The position numbers were made by a program, and so were the translations under genes. This document shows positions 8,684 to 17,691 of a stretch of DNA of 64,000 nt, piece after piece (within the stretch, counting starts at the first letter, position 1; each line of letters starts with the position of its first letter). The DNA comes from Microcella alkalica. Lineage in GTDB: Bacteria; Actinomycetota; Actinomycetes; Actinomycetales; Microbacteriaceae. The stretch is from the NCBI RefSeq assembly GCF_014137945.1, contig NZ_JACGWX010000005.1:62001-126000 (forward strand), written 5' to 3'. The notes under the pieces were generated by a model that was given only the letters and a program-made list of their open reading frames with translations, ran no database searches and was not told the origin of the DNA.

Positions 8684-8726
8684 CGAGCCCGCCACCGCTG
8701 AGCCTGACCTCGCGAGGGCGGGCTCG
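8684..8726 (+). terminator. Stem-loop terminator after DUF3073 gene
   Basis: CGAGCCCGCC (8684-8693) and GGCGGGCTCG (8717-8726) form a perfect 10-bp stem around 23 nt, 18 bp beyond the DUF3073 stop codon. No U-tract, as is usual for actinobacterial terminators. Confidence 0.5.
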
Positions 8727-8833
8727 TCGCATGTCCGGGCGGCGTGCGCCGCGATCGAGGGCCGCGGATGCGCGGTGCGCGCCGGCGCGCCCGCCCCTTC
8801 CGGGCATCCGCCCCCGGGTCTAGCGTGGGCGTC

Positions 8834-10054
8834 ATGCCGTTCGATCTCGAGGATCTCTACCGCGACCTGCATTCCCACCCCGAGCTGTCGTTCGCCGAGA
8901 CCCGCACCGCAGGTCTAGCCGCAGCGCGTCTGCGCGAGCTGGGCCTCGACGTCACGGAGGGCGTGGGCCGCACGGGCGTCGTCGGCGTGCTCGCCAACGG
9001 CGCCGGCCCGGTCGTGCATCTGCGCGCCGACATGGACGCGCTGCCCGTGACCGAGGCGACCGGCCTCGACTACGCGAGCACGCAGCGGGCCGTGGGGCCC
9101 GACGGCGTCGAGGTCGGCGTCATGCACGCGTGCGGCCACGACATGCACGTCACGTGGCTGCTCGGGGCGCTCGAGCGGCTCGTGGCGACGCGCGATCGGT
9201 GGTCGGGCACGGTCGTCGCGGTGTTCCAGCCGGCGGAGGAGACGATCGGCGGCGCGCGCGAGATGGTCGCCGACGGGCTCGTCGACCGGTTCCCGCACGC
9301 GGACGTCGTGCTCGGCCAGCACCTCGCGCCGCTGCCGGCGGGCGTCGCGAGCGTCACGAGCGGCCCCGCGATGGCGGGGGCCGACACCCTCACGATCACG
9401 ATGCACGGTCGCGGCGGGCACGGATCGCGCCCGCAGTCGACGATCGACCCCGTGCTCGCCGCCGCCTCCGCGGTCGTGCGTCTGCAGTCGATCGTCTCGC
9501 GCGAGGTCGCGCCCGGCGCGCTCGCCGTCGTCACCGTCGGCTCACTGCACGCGGGTACGAAGAGCAACATCATCCCCGCCGAGGCGACGATGGGCGTGAG
9601 CGTGCGCTCGGTCGACGCGGATGTCCGCGCGACGCTGCTGGACGGCATCCGCCGCATCGTGGCGGCCGAGGCGACCGCGAGCGGCATGACGGAGCCTCCG
9701 ACCGTGGTGGTCGACGAGACCGTCGCCGCGACCGTCAACGACCCCGAGGCGACCGCGCGCGTGCGGGCCGCGCTCGAGACTCGGTTCGGCGCCGAGCGCG
9801 TCATCGACATCGGAACGCTCACGGGCAGCGAGGACGTCCACGAGCTCGCGACCGCGGCCGGAGCGCCGCTCGTCTACTGGTTCGTCGGCGGCGTCGACCC
9901 GGAGACCTTCTCCCGGGCGGCCGCGGCGGGCCGCGTCGAGCAGGAGATCCCGACGAACCACTCCCCGTTCTTCGCGCCCGTGCTGCACCCGACGATCGAG
10001 CACGGCGTGGAGACGCTCGTGACGGCGGCGATGGAGTGGGTCGGGCGGCGCTAG
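8834..10054 (+). CDS. M20-family amidohydrolase
   Basis: Metal-dependent hydrolase (406 aa) of the amidohydrolase/aminoacylase branch of peptidase family M20, cleaving N-acyl or peptide-like amides. Metal ligands are recognisable: HLRADMDALP near residue 60, HACGHDMH (Cys/His pair) near 100, QPAEE near 135. The dimerisation domain GRGGHGSRPQ is near 195, and a C-terminal NHSPFF carries the last His. ATG 8834 lies 7 nt after a TAGCGT -10-like box, fitting a leaderless transcript. Its TAG overlaps the TAG of convergent purM in a shared CTAG. Confidence 0.9.
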   Translation: MPFDLEDLYRDLHSHPELSFAETRTAGLAAARLRELGLDVTEGVGRTGVVGVLANGAGPVVHLRADMDALPVTEATGLDYASTQRAVGPDGVEVGVMHACGHDMHVTWLLGALERLVATRDRWSGTVVAVFQPAEETIGGAREMVADGLVDRFPHADVVLGQHLAPLPAGVASVTSGPAMAGADTLTITMHGRGGHGSRPQSTIDPVLAAASAVVRLQSIVSREVAPGALAVVTVGSLHAGTKSNIIPAEATMGVSVRSVDADVRATLLDGIRRIVAAEATASGMTEPPTVVVDETVAATVNDPEATARVRAALETRFGAERVIDIGTLTGSEDVHELATAAGAPLVYWFVGGVDPETFSRAAAAGRVEQEIPTNHSPFFAPVLHPTIEHGVETLVTAAMEWVGRR

Positions 10055-11154
10055 TTCGCGTAGGCGCCGACGAGGCGCACTGCCCCGCCGTCGACGCCCT
10101 TTGCGCCCTGCTCGAAGCCTGCGAGATCGCGCGCGTGCGTCGACACCGCACCTGCCACCCACGACGGGATGCCCCGCGATTCGAGGGCGCGGATCACGGT
10201 CGACGCGCTGTCGTGCGCGACGACCGCGAGCATCCCGATGCCCAGATTCCACGTGCCCTCGGTCGATTCGAGGGTGTCGCCCGCGAGGTCGGCGAGCACG
10301 CGGAAGACGGGCGTCGGGCTCCAGGAGGCGCGATCGAGCTCGACCCAGCTGCCGACGGGGAGGACGCGCGCGAGGTTCGCGGCGATGCCGCCGCCCGTGA
10401 CGTGGCTGAGGGCGTGGACGGCTCCGGGCAGCTCGGCGAGCACGTCGAGCAGGGGCGCGGTGTAGAGGCGGGTCGGCTCGAGCAGGGTCTTGCCGACTGT
10501 GCCGCCGAGCTCGGCGAGGTCGTCGTGGTAGCCGATGCCGCGCTTCGCGAGGATGTGCCGCACGAGCGAGAATCCGTTGGAGTGCAGGCCCGAGCTCGCC
10601 ATCGCGATGACGAGGTCGCCGTGCTGCACGCGCTCCGGGCCGAGGACCTCGTCGGCCTCGACGACGCCCACCGCGGCGCCCGCCACGTCGTAGTCGTCGA
10701 CGCCCAGAAGTCCCGGGTGCTCGGCGGTCTCGCCGCCGACGAGCGCGGTGCCGGTCGCGGTGCAGGCCTCGGCGATGCCGCGCACGATGTCAGCGATGCG
10801 CTGCGGGTGCACCTTGCCGCACGCGATGTAGTCGGTCATGAACAGGGGCTTCGCGCCGACGACGATGATGTCGTCGACGACCATCGCGACGAGATCCTGA
10901 CCGATCGTGTCGTGGATGTCGAGGGCCTGCGCGATCGCGACCTTCGTCCCGACGCCGTCGGTGCTCGTCGCGAGCAGCGGCTTGCGGTAGGCGGTGAGGG
11001 CGGAGGCATCCCACAGGCCGGCGAATCCGCCGACACCGCCGAGCACCTGGGGCCCGTGGGTCGCGCCGACGGCGGACTTCATGAGCTCGACCGCCAGGTC
11101 GCCCGCGGCGGTGTCGACTCCGGCAGCGGCGTAGCTCGATGCGTTCCCTGTCAC
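10051..11154 (-). CDS. purM: Phosphoribosylformylglycinamidine cyclo-ligase (AIR synthetase)
   Basis: Fifth step of de novo purine synthesis: ATP-dependent ring closure of FGAM to AIR in the cytoplasm. The 367-aa protein is full length. It shows SYAAAGVDTAAGDLAV, the DGVGTK nucleotide/substrate loop, VVDDIIVVGAKPLFMTDY, GGETAEHPG and SSGLHSNGFSLVR, all typical of PurM. Divergent from purF with about 100 bp between. The stop codon shares CTAG with the convergent amidohydrolase gene. Confidence 0.97.
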   Translation of the reverse strand: MTGNASSYAAAGVDTAAGDLAVELMKSAVGATHGPQVLGGVGGFAGLWDASALTAYRKPLLATSTDGVGTKVAIAQALDIHDTIGQDLVAMVVDDIIVVGAKPLFMTDYIACGKVHPQRIADIVRGIAEACTATGTALVGGETAEHPGLLGVDDYDVAGAAVGVVEADEVLGPERVQHGDLVIAMASSGLHSNGFSLVRHILAKRGIGYHDDLAELGGTVGKTLLEPTRLYTAPLLDVLAELPGAVHALSHVTGGGIAANLARVLPVGSWVELDRASWSPTPVFRVLADLAGDTLESTEGTWNLGIGMLAVVAHDSASTVIRALESRGIPSWVAGAVSTHARDLAGFEQGAKGVDGGAVRLVGAYAN

Positions 11155-11257
11155 CCGCTCAGGCTACCGGCCGCGGCGCGCGCGGATGAGCACGTATGTC
11201 AGACTGGAACCGGCCCGATCGGGCCGTTCCACCACCCCTTTGGGAGCTCGCTCGCGC

Positions 11258-12715
11258 ATGTGCGGCATCGTCGGAGTCGTCTCGTCCAGCCCCGTCAACC
11301 AGCAGGTCTACGACGCGCTGTCGCTGCTGCAGCACCGCGGACAGGACTCGACCGGCATCGCCACCGCCGAGGGCCGCGTGATGCACATCCAGAAGGCGAA
11401 GGGGCAGGTGCGCGAGGCGTACCGCACGCGCGACATGCGCTCGCTGCTCGGCACGATGGGCCTCGGCCACGTGCGCTACGCGACCCGCGGCTCGGCCTCG
11501 AGCGAGGAGGAGGCGCAGCCGTTCTACGTGAACGCGCCGTACGGCATCATCCTCGTCCACAACGGCAACCTCACGAACACGCGCGAGCTCACGCGCGAGC
11601 TGCACGAGATCGACCGCCGCCACCTCAACACGAACTCCGACACCGAGCTGCTCGTCAACGTGCTCGCCCACGAGCTGCAGCAGCAGGTCACGGGCGACGA
11701 CCTCGACCCCGACCAGCTATTCGCGGCGATCACGCGCCTGCACGAGCGCGTCGAGGGCTCGTACGCGGCGATCGCCCTCATCGCCGGCCACGGCCTGCTG
11801 GCCTTCCGCGATCCGTTCGGCATCCGGCCGCTCGTGCTCGGCCGCCGATCGACGGGGCTCGTGGGCGACGAGTGGGTCGTCGCGAGCGAGTCGCTCGTGC
11901 TCGAGCACGGCGGCTACGAGATCGTCCGCGACCTCGCCCCCGGCGAGGCGGTCTTCATCTCGATGAGCGGCGAGATGGTCTCGAAGCAGTGCGCGGCGAA
12001 CCCGCGCCTGATCCCGTGCTCGTTCGAGTACGTCTATCTCGCGCGCCCCGACTCGATCATGAACGGCATCTCGGTGTACGAGGCGCGACTGCGGCTCGGC
12101 GACCGGCTCGCGACGACCATCCAGCGTCACGCCCCCGCGGGCGACATCGACGTCGTCATGCCGATCCCCGACTCCTCCCGCCCCGCGGCGATGCAAGTCG
12201 CGCAGAAGCTCGGAATCGAGTACCGCGAGGGCTTCTACAAGAACCGTTACATCGGCCGGACGTTCATCATGCCGGGGCAGGCGGAGCGCAAGAAGAGCGT
12301 CAAGCAGAAGCTCAACGCGATGTCGAGCGAGTTCCAGGGCAAGAGCATCCTGATCGTCGACGACTCGATCGTGCGCGGCACAACGTCGAAGGAGATCGTC
12401 GAGATGGCGCGGCAGGCGGGCGCGGCGAAGGTCACGTTCACGTCGGCCGCTCCGCCGGTGCGCTACCCGCACGTGTACGGCATCAACATGCCGACCTCGC
12501 GCGAGCTCATCGCGCACGGTCGCAAGATCCCCGAGATCGCGCAGGAGCTCGCGGCGGACGCCCTCATCTACCAGGAGGTCGCCGACATGGAGTCGGCAAT
12601 CCTCGAGGGCACCGACATCGAGGGGCTCGAGATGAGCTGCTTCACGGGCGAGTACGTCACCGGCACCGTGTCACCCGAGTACCTCGACTGGGTCGAGCGG
12701 AACCAGAACAGCTGA
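11258..12715 (+). CDS. purF: Amidophosphoribosyltransferase
   Basis: First committed step of purine synthesis: PRPP plus glutamine to phosphoribosylamine. Class II glutaminase domain starts MCGIVGVV, so Cys2 becomes the N-terminal nucleophile after Met removal, which fixes ATG 11258 as the start (GGGAG about 9 nt upstream). QHRGQDSTGI and the phosphoribosyltransferase PRPP loop ILIVDDSIVRGTTSKEIV are intact. 485 aa, normal length. An upstream in-frame ATG at 11186 would bury the catalytic Cys and is rejected. Confidence 0.97.
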   Translation: MCGIVGVVSSSPVNQQVYDALSLLQHRGQDSTGIATAEGRVMHIQKAKGQVREAYRTRDMRSLLGTMGLGHVRYATRGSASSEEEAQPFYVNAPYGIILVHNGNLTNTRELTRELHEIDRRHLNTNSDTELLVNVLAHELQQQVTGDDLDPDQLFAAITRLHERVEGSYAAIALIAGHGLLAFRDPFGIRPLVLGRRSTGLVGDEWVVASESLVLEHGGYEIVRDLAPGEAVFISMSGEMVSKQCAANPRLIPCSFEYVYLARPDSIMNGISVYEARLRLGDRLATTIQRHAPAGDIDVVMPIPDSSRPAAMQVAQKLGIEYREGFYKNRYIGRTFIMPGQAERKKSVKQKLNAMSSEFQGKSILIVDDSIVRGTTSKEIVEMARQAGAAKVTFTSAAPPVRYPHVYGINMPTSRELIAHGRKIPEIAQELAADALIYQEVADMESAILEGTDIEGLEMSCFTGEYVTGTVSPEYLDWVERNQNS

Positions 12716-12718
12716 GCG

Positions 12719-13111
12719 CTACTGCTCGAGCTCGCCCTCTACGGGGGCCGGGTCGACCGTCTCGCGCTCGGCCTGCAGGGTGCGGGCGCGCTTGCGGGAG
12801 CGTCGGTCGAGCACGACGCCGAGGATCGCGCCGATCAGCACGCCGATCGTGATGCCGTAGATCGAGAAGTAGGCGACGAGAGTGGCGAAGCCGACGTTCT
12901 CGTCCGAGGGGAAGAGCCCCGTGACGATGAGGGTGGCGAAGAAGCCGAGCACGGCGCCAACGGCGATGAAGGCGGGGATCTTCGGCGCACGGCGCACGGT
13001 CACCTGCTCGGGCTGCGGTCGCGGTCGCGGCTGCTCGGGCTGGCGCGGGGCCGGGCGCTGCGCGGCGGGGCGCTGCGGGGCCGCGTCGCCGGCGGGGGTG
13101 CTGTCGCTCAC
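12719..13111 (-). CDS. Pro-rich two-helix membrane protein
   Basis: A 130-aa protein, GTG start at 13111. The first ~55 residues are Pro/Gln/Arg-rich and disordered. Two hydrophobic helices follow (PAFIAVGAVLGFFATLIVTG and VAYFSIYGITIGVLIGAILG), then a basic stretch (DRRSRKRAR) and an acidic tail. Similar small membrane genes are commonly found next to purF in this group and some are labelled potassium-transporter-like, but nothing in the sequence supports a channel. Function unknown. It ends only 3 bp from the convergent purF stop. Confidence 0.75.
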   Translation of the reverse strand: MSDSTPAGDAAPQRPAAQRPAPRQPEQPRPRPQPEQVTVRRAPKIPAFIAVGAVLGFFATLIVTGLFPSDENVGFATLVAYFSIYGITIGVLIGAILGVVLDRRSRKRARTLQAERETVDPAPVEGELEQ

Positions 13112-13145
13112 GGTGCCATTCTCGCGCACGAGGGTGAGCGTCGGC

Positions 13146-13535
13146 TCACCACGCGACGGGCAGGAGCGACGACAGGTCGGAGCGCGCACCCGAGGCCTGG
13201 ATGCGCCCCTCGGCGAGGGCCTCCCCCCACCGGCCGCCGCCCGTCGCGAGAGCGAGGAAGGTGGGCGCGTCGAGCTCGACGACGTTCGGCGGAGTGCCCC
13301 GCGTGTGCCGTGGGCCCTCGACGATCTGCACGGCCCCGAACGGCGGAACGCGCACCTCGACGCTCTTCCCGGGAGCCGCGTCGCTCAGGCATTGGAGCAG
13401 ATAGCGTACGGCCGTCGCGAGCTCGTGGCGCGCCGGGGGCGGAGAGCTCGGGTCGTCGCCGCGGGCGGCGAGCGCCGCGGTCGCGGACCGCACGGCCGCT
13501 CGGCCGGCGGTCTCGTCTATGCGGGCGCGGGGCAT
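13146..13535 (-). CDS. Sterol-carrier-family (SCP2-like) protein
   Basis: A 129-aa protein with the layout of the actinobacterial sterol carrier family: an N-terminal helix (ATAVRYLLQCLSDAAPGKSVEVRVPPFGAVQ), a central PNVVELDAPTFLALATG, and WGEALAEGRIQASGARSDLSSLLP, the SCP2-type strand-helix ending. Presumed to bind a hydrophobic ligand. Same strand as the membrane protein gene 34 bp downstream and divergent from purD. This purine-cluster location is typical of actinobacteria. Confidence 0.8.
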   Translation of the reverse strand: MPRARIDETAGRAAVRSATAALAARGDDPSSPPPARHELATAVRYLLQCLSDAAPGKSVEVRVPPFGAVQIVEGPRHTRGTPPNVVELDAPTFLALATGGGRWGEALAEGRIQASGARSDLSSLLPVAW

Positions 13536-13619
13536 CCCCCGAGCGTACGCCGACCGCCCCGGGACCGGCCCTCCGGTGCGCCCGCCTGGCAGGGTTCACG
13601 AGCGCCGCGCTCAGGATGC

Positions 13620-13654
13620 GGAGGAGTGACGTAATCCACTTTCGTCACTCCTCC
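13620..13654. promoter_or_regulatory. Perfect 12-bp inverted repeat in the divergent SCP2/purD region
   Basis: GGAGGAGTGACG (13620-13631) and CGTCACTCCTCC (13643-13654) are exact reverse complements separated by 11 nt. The site lies between two divergent starts (13535 and 13784), where a terminator would be out of place, so a protein-binding operator or an intergenic REP element is more likely. The rest of 13536-13783 is purine-rich, with no gene. Confidence 0.55.
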
Positions 13655-13771
13655 ACATCGCGAGTGCCGCGGGAGAGAGAAGGGAGCGCGCGCAGGGCAG
13701 GCAGGGCGGGCGGCCCACGCAGGGAGCGCGGGCGAGCGGGATGCCCGGACTGCGCATCCGCGCACGCTGGG

Positions 13772-13777
13772 TAGGCT
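13772..13777 (+). promoter_or_regulatory. -10 box of a leaderless purD promoter
   Basis: TAGGCT ends 7 nt before the G of the purD GTG, so transcription would start on the start codon itself. No Shine-Dalgarno sequence is present upstream of this start, which supports leaderless translation. The same geometry recurs at many starts in the window. Confidence 0.5.
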
Positions 13778-13783
13778 GTGCGG

Positions 13784-15037
13784 GTGAGAATCCTCGTCCT
13801 CGGATCGGGCGCGCGCGAGCACGCCATCATCACGGCGCTCCTTCGCGAGAACGCGGGCCACGAGATCACCGCCGCCCCCGGCAACGCGGGAATCGCGCAG
13901 GCCGTCGAGACCGTCGCGCTCGACCCTACCAAGGCCGCGGTCGTCGCCGACTACGCCGTCGACAACGACATCGAGCTCGTCGTCATCGGCCCCGAGGCTC
14001 CGCTCGTCGAGGGCGTCGCCGACGCCCTGCGCTCGCGCGGCATCGCGACTTTCGGGCCGGGCAAGGCGGCCGCGCAGCTCGAGGGCTCGAAGACCTTCGC
14101 CAAGCGCATCATGGACGCAGCCTCGGTTCCGACCGGTCGCGCGGTGCGCGCCGGCACCCTCGCCGAGGCGGATGCCGCCCTCGACGACATGGGCGCCCCC
14201 TACGTCGTGAAGGCCGACGGCCTCGCCGCCGGCAAGGGCGTCATCGTCACCGACGACCGCGCCGCCGCTCGCGCGCACGCCGAGCACTACCTCCAGCAGG
14301 GCGGCGTGCTCATCGAGGAGTTCCTCGCCGGTCAGGAGGTCAGTCTCTTCCTGCTGAGCGACGGTCACACCGTCGTGCCGCTCAGCCCCGCGCAGGACTA
14401 CAAGCGCATCGGCGACGGCGACACCGGCCCCAACACCGGCGGCATGGGCGCCTACTCGCCCCTCCCGTGGGCCCCGGTCGGCTTCGTCGACGAGGTCATC
14501 GAGACCATCGCGCAGCCGACCGTGCGTCAGCTCGCCGAGGAGGGCACGCCCTTCATCGGCCTCCTCTACTGCGGGCTCATCGTGACCGACGCGGGCATCC
14601 GCGTCATCGAGTTCAACGCGCGCTTCGGCGACCCCGAGACGCAGGTCGTGCTGCCGCGCCTCACCACTCCGCTCAGCGGCCTCCTCTTCGCCGCGTCGAC
14701 CGGGCAGCTCGGCGGCGTCCCGCGCCCCGAGTTCAGCGACGAGGTCGCCGTGACCGTCGTCCTCGCGAGCGAGGGCTACCCCGACACCCCGCACACCGGC
14801 CGCGCGCTCACGGGCCTCGCCGAGGCCGAGCAGGTCGAGGGCGTCCACCTCTGCCACGCCGCGACCGCGCGCACGGGCGACGGCTTCGTGGCCACCGGCG
14901 GGCGCGTGCTCAGCGTCGTCGCGACGGGCGCCGACTTCACCGAGGCCCGCGCCCGCGCCTACGATGCGATCGGCCGCATCGGGCTCGAGGGCGGCCAGTA
15001 CCGCTCCGACATCGCCGCGCGCGTCGTCGAGGCCTGA
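13784..15037 (+). CDS. purD: Phosphoribosylamine-glycine ligase (GAR synthetase)
   Basis: Second step of purine synthesis; ATP-grasp ligase joining phosphoribosylamine and glycine. 417 aa from GTG 13784 ([13 protein letters not shown] directly follows; a GTG two codons earlier at 13778 is the alternative). ATP-grasp features: [39 protein letters not shown] and [12 protein letters not shown]. All diagnostic motifs intact. Five nt before purC and co-transcribed with it. Confidence 0.97.
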   Translation: MRILVLGSGAREHAIITALLRENAGHEITAAPGNAGIAQAVETVALDPTKAAVVADYAVDNDIELVVIGPEAPLVEGVADALRSRGIATFGPGKAAAQLEGSKTFAKRIMDAASVPTGRAVRAGTLAEADAALDDMGAPYVVKADGLAAGKGVIVTDDRAAARAHAEHYLQQGGVLIEEFLAGQEVSLFLLSDGHTVVPLSPAQDYKRIGDGDTGPNTGGMGAYSPLPWAPVGFVDEVIETIAQPTVRQLAEEGTPFIGLLYCGLIVTDAGIRVIEFNARFGDPETQVVLPRLTTPLSGLLFAASTGQLGGVPRPEFSDEVAVTVVLASEGYPDTPHTGRALTGLAEAEQVEGVHLCHAATARTGDGFVATGGRVLSVVATGADFTEARARAYDAIGRIGLEGGQYRSDIAARVVEA

Positions 15038-15042
15038 GCGAC

Positions 15043-15954
15043 GTGAGCGAGCAGGCCGCCGGGCTCGACGTCGACGCGCAGCACCTGCCGGGATGGCGGC
15101 GCGCGTACTCGGGAAAGGTGCGCGACCTCTACGTCCCGCAGGACGCATCCGACCTCGCGAGCGCCCACAGCGTGCTCATGGTCGCGAGCGACCGCGTGAG
15201 CGCGTTCGACCATGTTCTCGAGCCGGGTATCCCGGGCAAGGGGGCCCTCCTCACGCAGCTCACGCGCTGGTGGTTCGACCGGCTCGGGTTCCCGACGCAC
15301 CTCGACCCCGTGCAGGACGTCCCCGCCGAGGTCGCCGACCGCGCGGTCATCGCCCGCCGGCTCGACATGCACCCGATCGAGTGCGTCGTGCGCGGGTACC
15401 TCTCCGGCTCCGGCTGGGCCGAGTACCAGCAGTCGCAGAGCGTGTGCGGCATCCCGCTGCCCGCCGGCCTCACCGACGGCGACCGGCTCCCCGAGCCGAT
15501 CTACACGCCCGCGTACAAGGCTCCGCTCGGCGAGCACGACGAGAACGTCACCTTCGAGCGGACCGTCGAGCTCGTCGGCGAGCCGACCGCGACGGCGCTG
15601 CGGGATGCTTCGCTCGACCTCTTCCGCCGCGCGAGCGCGATCGCCGAGGAGCGCGGGGTGATCCTCGCCGACACCAAGTTCGAGTTCGGCGACGACCCTG
15701 CCACGGGCGTGCTGACCCTCGCCGACGAGGTGCTCACCTCCGACAGCTCGCGATACTGGGATGCGGAGCTCTACGCCGCGGGCGGCCCCGACCGGCTCGC
15801 GAGCTTCGACAAGCAGATCGTGCGCGACTGGCTCGCCGCGCACTGGGACAGGCACGGCACGCCCCCGTCCCTGCCGGACGAGATCGTCGAGCGCACCGCG
15901 GCGCGCTACCGCGAGCTCATCGAGCGGCTGACCGGCGGCGCCGGCGGCGCCTGA
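15043..15954 (+). CDS. purC: SAICAR synthetase
   Basis: Phosphoribosylaminoimidazole-succinocarboxamide synthase, adding aspartate to CAIR with ATP. 303 aa from GTG 15043, 5 nt after the purD stop. Motifs: YSGKVRDLY near the N-terminus, VASDRVSAFDHVL, ECVVRGYLSGSGW, LADTKFEFG and EVLTSDSSRYW, then SFDKQIVRDWL. Complete and of normal length for the single-domain bacterial form. Confidence 0.97.
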   Translation: MSEQAAGLDVDAQHLPGWRRAYSGKVRDLYVPQDASDLASAHSVLMVASDRVSAFDHVLEPGIPGKGALLTQLTRWWFDRLGFPTHLDPVQDVPAEVADRAVIARRLDMHPIECVVRGYLSGSGWAEYQQSQSVCGIPLPAGLTDGDRLPEPIYTPAYKAPLGEHDENVTFERTVELVGEPTATALRDASLDLFRRASAIAEERGVILADTKFEFGDDPATGVLTLADEVLTSDSSRYWDAELYAAGGPDRLASFDKQIVRDWLAAHWDRHGTPPSLPDEIVERTAARYRELIERLTGGAGGA

Positions 15955-15994
15955 GCCGCGGAATGCCGCCCGGCCCGTGTCGGTTGAGAGTCGC

Positions 15995-16915
15995 ATGACC
16001 GCCGCCCCGCGCCTCGCCCCCGACACATCGATGGGGGCCGTGACGCTCGACGTCGCCGACCTCGACGCGATGACCGCGTACTACCGCGACGGCGTCGGCC
16101 TCGAGGTGCTCACGACCCAGCACGCGCGCGACGGCGAGCCCCCGATGGCGACGCTCGGGCGCACGCGGCGCGACGCCGACGGCGGAGCGGCCGCGGGCAT
16201 CCCCCTCGTCGTTCTGCGGCACGCGCCGACACTGCGCCATGCCGGGCCGCGCGAGGCGGGGCTGTTCCACACGGCGATCCTGTTCGAGACGCAGGCGGCG
16301 CTCGCCGCCGCCGTCGCGACCGTCGCCCAACGGCACCCGGGCACCTTCACCGGATCGAGCGACCACCTCGTGAGCCAGGCGTTCTACTTCGACGACCCCG
16401 AGGGCAACGGCGTCGAGCTGTACTGGGATCGCGACCGCACCGAGTGGAGCTGGACCCACGGCCAGGTCGAGATGTCGACCCTCTACCTCGACCCGAACGC
16501 GTTCCTGCAGCAGCACCTCACCGAGGCCGCGCTCGCCGAGCACTCCTCCGCCCCCGCCGTCATCGGGCACGTGCACCTCTCGGTCGGCGATGTCGCCACC
16601 GCGAGGCGCTTCTACGTCGACGAGCTCGGCTTCGACCTCACGACGAGCTACGGCGGGCAGGCGATCTTCGTGAGCGCGGGCGGCTACCACCACCACATGG
16701 CGATGAACGTGTGGCGCAGCCAGGGCGCGGGCCGCCGGCAGCCGGCGCTCGGGCTCGGGCGCGTCGACATCGTGCTGCCGCACGCCGACGAGATCGGCGC
16801 ACTCGGCGAGCGCCTCGGGCACTTCGGTCACGAGGTGCGCGACGACGGGCGGACGGTGCACGTCGACGACCCGTGGGGGAACCTGCTGCGGGTGACCGTG
16901 GCCCCCACGGCGTAG
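15995..16915 (+). CDS. Two-domain VOC (glyoxalase/extradiol dioxygenase-like) protein
   Basis: A 306-aa protein with two vicinal-oxygen-chelate modules of the CatE type. The first begins GAVTLDVADLDAMTAYYRDGVGL and includes FYFDDPEGNGVELY. The second begins IGHVHLSVGDVATARRFYVDELGF and includes GGYHHHMAMNVW, ending DDPWGNLLRV. His and Glu positions fit metal ligands. Likely a catechol-2,3-dioxygenase-like or glyoxalase-like enzyme; substrate unknown. ATG 15995 with GAGAG just upstream is chosen over GTG 15977. Confidence 0.82.
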   Translation: MTAAPRLAPDTSMGAVTLDVADLDAMTAYYRDGVGLEVLTTQHARDGEPPMATLGRTRRDADGGAAAGIPLVVLRHAPTLRHAGPREAGLFHTAILFETQAALAAAVATVAQRHPGTFTGSSDHLVSQAFYFDDPEGNGVELYWDRDRTEWSWTHGQVEMSTLYLDPNAFLQQHLTEAALAEHSSAPAVIGHVHLSVGDVATARRFYVDELGFDLTTSYGGQAIFVSAGGYHHHMAMNVWRSQGAGRRQPALGLGRVDIVLPHADEIGALGERLGHFGHEVRDDGRTVHVDDPWGNLLRVTVAPTA

Positions 16916-16932
16916 CGACCTAGGCTGAACGG

Positions 16933-17691
16933 GTGACCGAGACCCGCCGCCCGCGCGCGCTGCGGCTGAGTCGCGCGATCGCGGTCGCGCAGGCGCCGGT
17001 CATCCTGCGTCAGGGGCGGCGTCTGCGCCGCGAGACGCCGCGCCTGCCCGACGCGCCGACGCCGTGGGAGGGCGTGACCGGCGACGGCGAGCGCCCCCTG
17101 CACCTGCTCGTCCTGGGCGACTCGACCGCCGCGGGCGTCGGGGTCGACCATGCCGAGCTCGGGCTCGCTGGCCGACTGGCCGAGGCGCTCTCCGCTCGCA
17201 CGGGCCGCCCGGTGCACTGGCGCGCCCGCGGTCGCAACGGCGCGACGGCGCGCGATGTGGTCCGCCACCACCTCGGCGAGGCGCTCGACGCCGAAGTCGA
17301 TCTCCTCTTCCTCACCGTAGGAGCGAACGATGCGCTCGCCCTGCGGTCGGCGAGAGCCTTCGAACGGGATGTCCGGCGCATCCTCGATCGCACCGAGCGC
17401 GCTCATCCGCACGCGGTCGTGCTCATGTCGTCCCTTCCGGCGTTCTTCCGGTTCCGACTGCTGCCCGAGCCCCTGCGCGGGACCCTCTACCGTCACTCGC
17501 AGGCGCTCGAGTCGGCGGCCCGCCAGCACGTGCTCCGTCGCGAGCGGGCCCACATGTCGCCGCCCCCGCCCCCGTACACGGAGGGCTTCTTCGCGAGCGA
17601 CGACTTCCACCCCAGTGCGCTCGGATACCGCGATTGGGCCGACTTCGCCATCGAGGATGCCGCGCTCGCGGGCATGATGGAGCTCCTATGA
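16933..17691 (+). CDS. SGNH/GDSL hydrolase
   Basis: A 252-aa lipase/esterase-like protein. Block I LLVLGDSTAAGVG carries the nucleophile Ser, block III is VGANDAL, and block V is DDFHPSALGY with the Asp-His pair. There is no clear signal peptide, only a basic N-terminus, so it may be cytoplasmic. GTG 16933 lies 7 nt after the last base of TAGGCT (16921-16926), suggesting a leaderless mRNA. The stop overlaps the next start (ATGA). Confidence 0.88.
   Translation: MTETRRPRALRLSRAIAVAQAPVILRQGRRLRRETPRLPDAPTPWEGVTGDGERPLHLLVLGDSTAAGVGVDHAELGLAGRLAEALSARTGRPVHWRARGRNGATARDVVRHHLGEALDAEVDLLFLTVGANDALALRSARAFERDVRRILDRTERAHPHAVVLMSSLPAFFRFRLLPEPLRGTLYRHSQALESAARQHVLRRERAHMSPPPPPYTEGFFASDDFHPSALGYRDWADFAIEDAALAGMMELL

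Noticed and set aside
9130-12852. 1240-codon open frame spanning the amidohydrolase, purM and purF
   Set aside because: Very Arg-rich, no domain, crosses three well-supported genes on both strands; a GC-driven artefact.
13741-15954. Single 737-codon frame covering purD and purC
   Set aside because: Only its last part (purC) is real; purD is in another frame with full conservation, so this is not a fusion gene.
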